A stretch of DNA of 8,830 nucleotides. It comes from DASRJW01 sp964567755. Its GTDB lineage: Bacteria > Krumholzibacteriota > Krumholzibacteriia > G020349025. Positions 6,354 to 8,830 of the stretch are shown here, one piece after another (position 1 is the first letter of the stretch; every line of letters starts with the position of its first letter). Location of the stretch: contig CAZMNW010000057.1 of the NCBI GenBank assembly GCA_964567755.1, forward strand, positions 1-8,830, read 5' to 3'. The notes under the pieces were generated by a model. The model was not told the DNA's origin, ran no database searches, and saw nothing but the letters and a program-made list of their open reading frames with translations. The translations under genes and the position numbers were made by a program.

Positions 6354-8428
6354 CACTCGAGCTCACAAGGACCACACGAAGGACAAGAGCCTACCACGAT
6401 TTCTCTGCAGGCGACGGAACTCACAGAAGTGGTGGGGCTCATACTGCTCGTACTCTCGATGCTGTATCGCCAGGTGCCGACGGCGCATCCGCCTTGCCAG
6501 ATCACGCGGTGTGTGCGCCTCGTTGGATCAGACGAAACGGGATCCGCTTCCGCCACAAAGGGGGTCCCGGTTGGGCAGGAAACGCCTGGCGGGTAGACCT
6601 TCAGTCGATCCTTGACGCCGACATCCGTGCCGAGATTCGTGCTCCACGCAACGTCGAGTTTGAAGGTGGATAGGCAGTTCTGGCAGAACTTTGTCCCGAT
6701 GTGGTTGATGGTGGTGTTTTCGATGCCCCAGATTCTTACAAATTTCGCCTTTGATGGGTGGCCGTTGCTATTCACAAGAAATAGCATGTAGTACCCGGGT
6801 GGCGCCTCTTCGGCAAAACTGGGGCTGGTTACGGTACAGACGTTGTTGCCTGAGTTCCAGCTGAAAGCCAGAGGAATGTAGCGCTGGTCGAAGTTGTTGA
6901 CGTGCGTTACCGACCCCGGCCGCACGAAGGCAACCTTGTCGATACTTGTAGCGCCAGTTCCAGGCGTGACGCTGGTCACTGTGAACGTTGTCCCCGTTCC
7001 GACAAGGGCAGGGTCAGGGTAAACTGCTGAGGCCCCGGGACGGTCGGTGTCGAGCACCTTTTGATCATTGTTCTTGTAAAGATACGGTGGAAAGAAGAAA
7101 TCACCGCTTTGTTGCTTCCCACTCCCGGAATTGCCTCCCATCGAGAGCACGCTTCCGTCGGGAAGCAGAATTGCTGTGGCGTGGTACATCCGCTTGATTG
7201 GGGTCGGGGCAAGGGTGTCGCCCGTAATGATGGTGCTGGGAGGATTGGTCCCAGGTTTATAAAGCTCGGTGGCATAAACAGGAACATCTAAATCAAAGTT
7301 GGTTGTGCCGCCCGTTATAAGAATGCTCCCGTCGGCAAGAATCGTTTGATTATGATGATAACGGGCGTACGCGAGCGATGGAGCCGCCACCCGTGTGCCA
7401 TCTTCGAGGACGACTTCGGCAAGATCTGTGGGGGGCGAGAAATAGGGGGGCCCTCCACTCTTAAAGATCTGGCCGGTCTTAAGCTGCCCCAGCGCATTGA
7501 TGTGTCCCGTGATATACATGGCACTCCCGGCTCCTGCGATCTCGCTGGGCCCGAAGTTATTCCACGCCGATCCAGGAGTTGGTATCAGAGTTTCCATCAG
7601 TGGTGGAGTGCCCGTAGAGCGATTTGGTCCTATGTGCCAGACCTTGCCATCTCGCCGGACATGCATGAAGGGATAGTAATTGTTTCCATAGCGTGTGTTC
7701 GAAGCGCTAGTAAGCGATACCCAAGTGTTAGCTTCGGGATTGTACAGTTCCGGGATAGCCTGAGTTGTGTCACAGTTTCCTCCGCTCGTAACCAAAACTT
7801 TGCCATTGGGTAATAGTGTTGCGGTGGGATACCAGCGCTCGCGGGCCATGGGCGTAACCTGGGTGAATCCAGGGCTGGTTGGGTCGAACACGTAAACGCG
7901 CTTATGGCCGTCCGACGGGAACGGGTAAGGGGGATTTGAAGGATTCTCCGGACACGTTACGAGGTCGTTCTCATAGTAGGTCCCTCCGACAAATAGCACT
8001 TTGCCATCGCCGAGCACGGCGTGTCCACTGCAGAATAGTTCATAGGCTTTTCGTGGATTGGTGCCCTCATTCTCGATCCAGTGCACGGAGCCGGACCTGG
8101 TGAACGGATCCCAGAACGCCGCTCTGCCTTCTGGGCCCCCAGGGCGCGTGTTAGCGAAAAAAAGAACCTTTCCAACATGGGTGAGGATCGCGTGGATCCC
8201 CTGAATGGGGGGAAATCCAGTGGGACAGTATCCCGTTGACCAAAGACTCCACGAGGAACAGGGAGTGATGTTCTCCCAGCAGCCGTCGACTGAACCGTTT
8301 GATTGGCTGTCACACGGCCCACTTTGGGCGTTCAAGGACTCGGCACTCACGAGCATGCTGCAGACTAGGACTAGGAGAGATAGAATACTCAGCCACGACT
8401 TGCAAGCGAAGTTCATCTCCGGCCCCAT
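6353..8428 (-). CDS. Secreted copper radical oxidase, AA5 galactose/glyoxal oxidase family
   Basis: This 691-residue protein should oxidise a primary alcohol or aldehyde with O2, releasing H2O2, using one copper and a Tyr-Cys radical cofactor. A signal peptide (cleavage perhaps after SLNA, about 34) precedes a Cys-rich lead (C39, C50, C57, C68) and a kelch propeller with repeated DGKVL-GG blades (about 75-450). A DUF1929-type domain follows (about 465-570). By alignment of motifs to galactose oxidase, all five key residues are present: Cys133 (ELFCSG) and Tyr200 (RERWYPTAT) for the cross-link, Tyr415-His416 (KRMYHATAILLPDG), and His509 (VTHVNNFDQRYIPL). The RWY context is closer to glyoxal oxidases, and Asn218/Cys219 lie near the place of galactose oxidase Trp290, so galactose is not the assumed substrate. 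Residues 575-691 form an extra Cys-rich domain. The start could instead be the ATG at 8414-8416, which gives a signal peptide without the acidic MGPE lead. It is first in the unit driven by the promoter at 8459-8486. Confidence 0.88.
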   Translation of the reverse strand: MGPEMNFACKSWLSILSLLVLVCSMLVSAESLNAQSGPCDSQSNGSVDGCWENITPCSSWSLWSTGYCPTGFPPIQGIHAILTHVGKVLFFANTRPGGPEGRAAFWDPFTRSGSVHWIENEGTNPRKAYELFCSGHAVLGDGKVLFVGGTYYENDLVTCPENPSNPPYPFPSDGHKRVYVFDPTSPGFTQVTPMARERWYPTATLLPNGKVLVTSGGNCDTTQAIPELYNPEANTWVSLTSASNTRYGNNYYPFMHVRRDGKVWHIGPNRSTGTPPLMETLIPTPGSAWNNFGPSEIAGAGSAMYITGHINALGQLKTGQIFKSGGPPYFSPPTDLAEVVLEDGTRVAAPSLAYARYHHNQTILADGSILITGGTTNFDLDVPVYATELYKPGTNPPSTIITGDTLAPTPIKRMYHATAILLPDGSVLSMGGNSGSGKQQSGDFFFPPYLYKNNDQKVLDTDRPGASAVYPDPALVGTGTTFTVTSVTPGTGATSIDKVAFVRPGSVTHVNNFDQRYIPLAFSWNSGNNVCTVTSPSFAEEAPPGYYMLFLVNSNGHPSKAKFVRIWGIENTTINHIGTKFCQNCLSTFKLDVAWSTNLGTDVGVKDRLKVYPPGVSCPTGTPFVAEADPVSSDPTRRTHRVIWQGGCAVGTWRYSIESTSSMSPTTSVSSVACREIVVGSCPSCGPCELE

Positions 8429-8458
8429 TGTTAAGGAGGGCGCACCTGTAAACTGGGC

Positions 8459-8486
8459 ATCATATCTTCTGCCCGTAGAATGTCAA
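8459..8486 (-). promoter_or_regulatory. Sigma-70-type promoter of the copper oxidase gene
   Basis: On the minus strand, TTGACA (8481-8486) is followed after exactly 16 nt by TATGAT (8459-8464): a perfect -35 box and a five-of-six -10 box. The predicted start of transcription near 8452 leaves a leader of about 24-36 nt, depending on which oxidase ATG is used. It lies just downstream of the terminator at 8560-8593, so the oxidase begins a new transcription unit. I see no operator-like inverted repeat over the boxes. Confidence 0.8.
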
Positions 8487-8559
8487 GTGCTTGTTGACTT
8501 TGCTGTTCTGGGGACGCGATCCGGCCCCCTGCTCGAGCCAGTTCTGAGCCCCGACTATG

Positions 8560-8593
8560 AAAAGCCGCCCCACGTTCTCCGGGAGGGCGGCTT
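8560..8593 (-). terminator. Rho-independent terminator
   Basis: On the minus strand a perfect 9-bp stem, AAGCCGCCC (8585-8593) pairing with GGGCGGCTT (8562-8570), encloses a 14-nt loop and runs directly into T residues (TTTT at 8560-8563, two of them in the stem). It begins 8 nt after the stop codon of the gene end at 8602-8823 and precedes the oxidase promoter. The T-tract is short, so termination may be partial. Confidence 0.75.
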
Positions 8594-8601
8594 GGAAAGG
8601 A

Positions 8602-8823
8602 TCAAGGACAGTCGAGGACGAGGACCCGGCGGAATACCTTCGTCAGCCGCAGCGAGTCCTCCATCTGCTGCCGTGGGCTCCGGGTCTTAATGACCTCGGT
8701 GAAGGCGTTGAAGAGTCGCCAAGCGCTTTGCCCACCGAAATGGTCCACAGAGTGCGGTTTCTCCCAGCACCAAAGAATCTTCGGCAGAAGCGACGCCGGC
8801 AGCGCGTGGGTGATTAGTTCAGG
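8602..8823 (-). pseudogene. C-terminal end of an unidentified protein, possibly DUF932-like; 5' part broken
   Basis: On the minus strand an open frame of 73 codons ends at TGA 8602-8604. Its second half looks like a real conserved C-terminus: HFGGQSAWRLFNAFTEVIK, then TRSPRQQMEDSLRLTKVF and RRVLVLDCP. The terminator right after the stop supports a true gene end. The WxLFNAFTE stretch recalls the C-terminus of DUF932 (phage/plasmid-like) proteins, a tentative match from memory. The frame has an in-frame TAA at 8824-8826, and the other two minus frames also carry stops between 8814 and 8830. There is no ATG before the MEDSL segment and no ribosome binding site. The gene is therefore truncated, frameshifted just upstream, or hit by an assembly error near the window edge. 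A short product from the GTG in HSVDHF is possible but unlikely. Confidence 0.5.
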
Positions 8824-8830
8824 TTAATTA

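Noticed and set aside
6251..6673. 140-codon plus-strand frame
   Set aside because: It is antisense across the oxidase/sorting-protein boundary, where both minus-strand genes are clear.
1..8830. CRISPR array, tRNA or rRNA genes, insertion sequence ends
   Set aside because: No regularly spaced direct repeats, cloverleaf-like sequence, or terminal inverted repeats were seen on either strand.

Overview
The window is moderately GC-rich bacterial DNA. Every confident gene lies on the minus strand, so transcription runs from high to low coordinates. Two features point to a candidate phylum near the FCB group (Eisenbacteria- or Latescibacteria-like), probably a metagenome-assembled genome. One is a C-terminal FlgD-Ig/type A sorting domain with an NPFNP motif. 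The other is a secreted right-handed beta-helix protein ending in the ADPLFC...SPCADGN...CGRIG pattern that I associate with those lineages. The taxonomic guess is inference; no marker gene is present.

In order of transcription: (1) 8602-8823 is the C-terminal end of a gene with no usable start, followed at once by a rho-independent terminator (8560-8593). (2) A near-consensus sigma-70 promoter (8459-8486) drives a secreted copper radical oxidase of the galactose/glyoxal oxidase type (CAZy AA5), 6353-8428. All five active-site residues are recognisable, and the protein ends in a Cys-rich extension. (3) Only 10 nt further, with a perfect Shine-Dalgarno over the oxidase stop codon, is a secreted protein with a C-terminal sorting domain (5509-6342). 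(4) After about 160 nt comes a CusB/HlyD-type lipoprotein adaptor with an N-terminal heavy-metal-binding domain (4046-5344), then 25 nt later a polytopic GT-C-like membrane glycosyltransferase (2662-4020). (5) A 400-nt stretch without a confident gene (2260-2661) is followed by the beta-helix protein (898-2259). (6) A second AA5 oxidase gene (121-852) follows, cut off after about one third of its length at an abrupt junction near position 121.

The most interesting reading is a cell-envelope/secretion neighbourhood centred on copper. A secreted copper enzyme, a co-translated surface-sorting protein, a copper-type metal-binding adaptor without its RND pump or outer-membrane channel, and a decayed second copy of the oxidase sit together on one strand. 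The link between oxidase and adaptor is inferred from proximity and shared metal chemistry, not shown directly.
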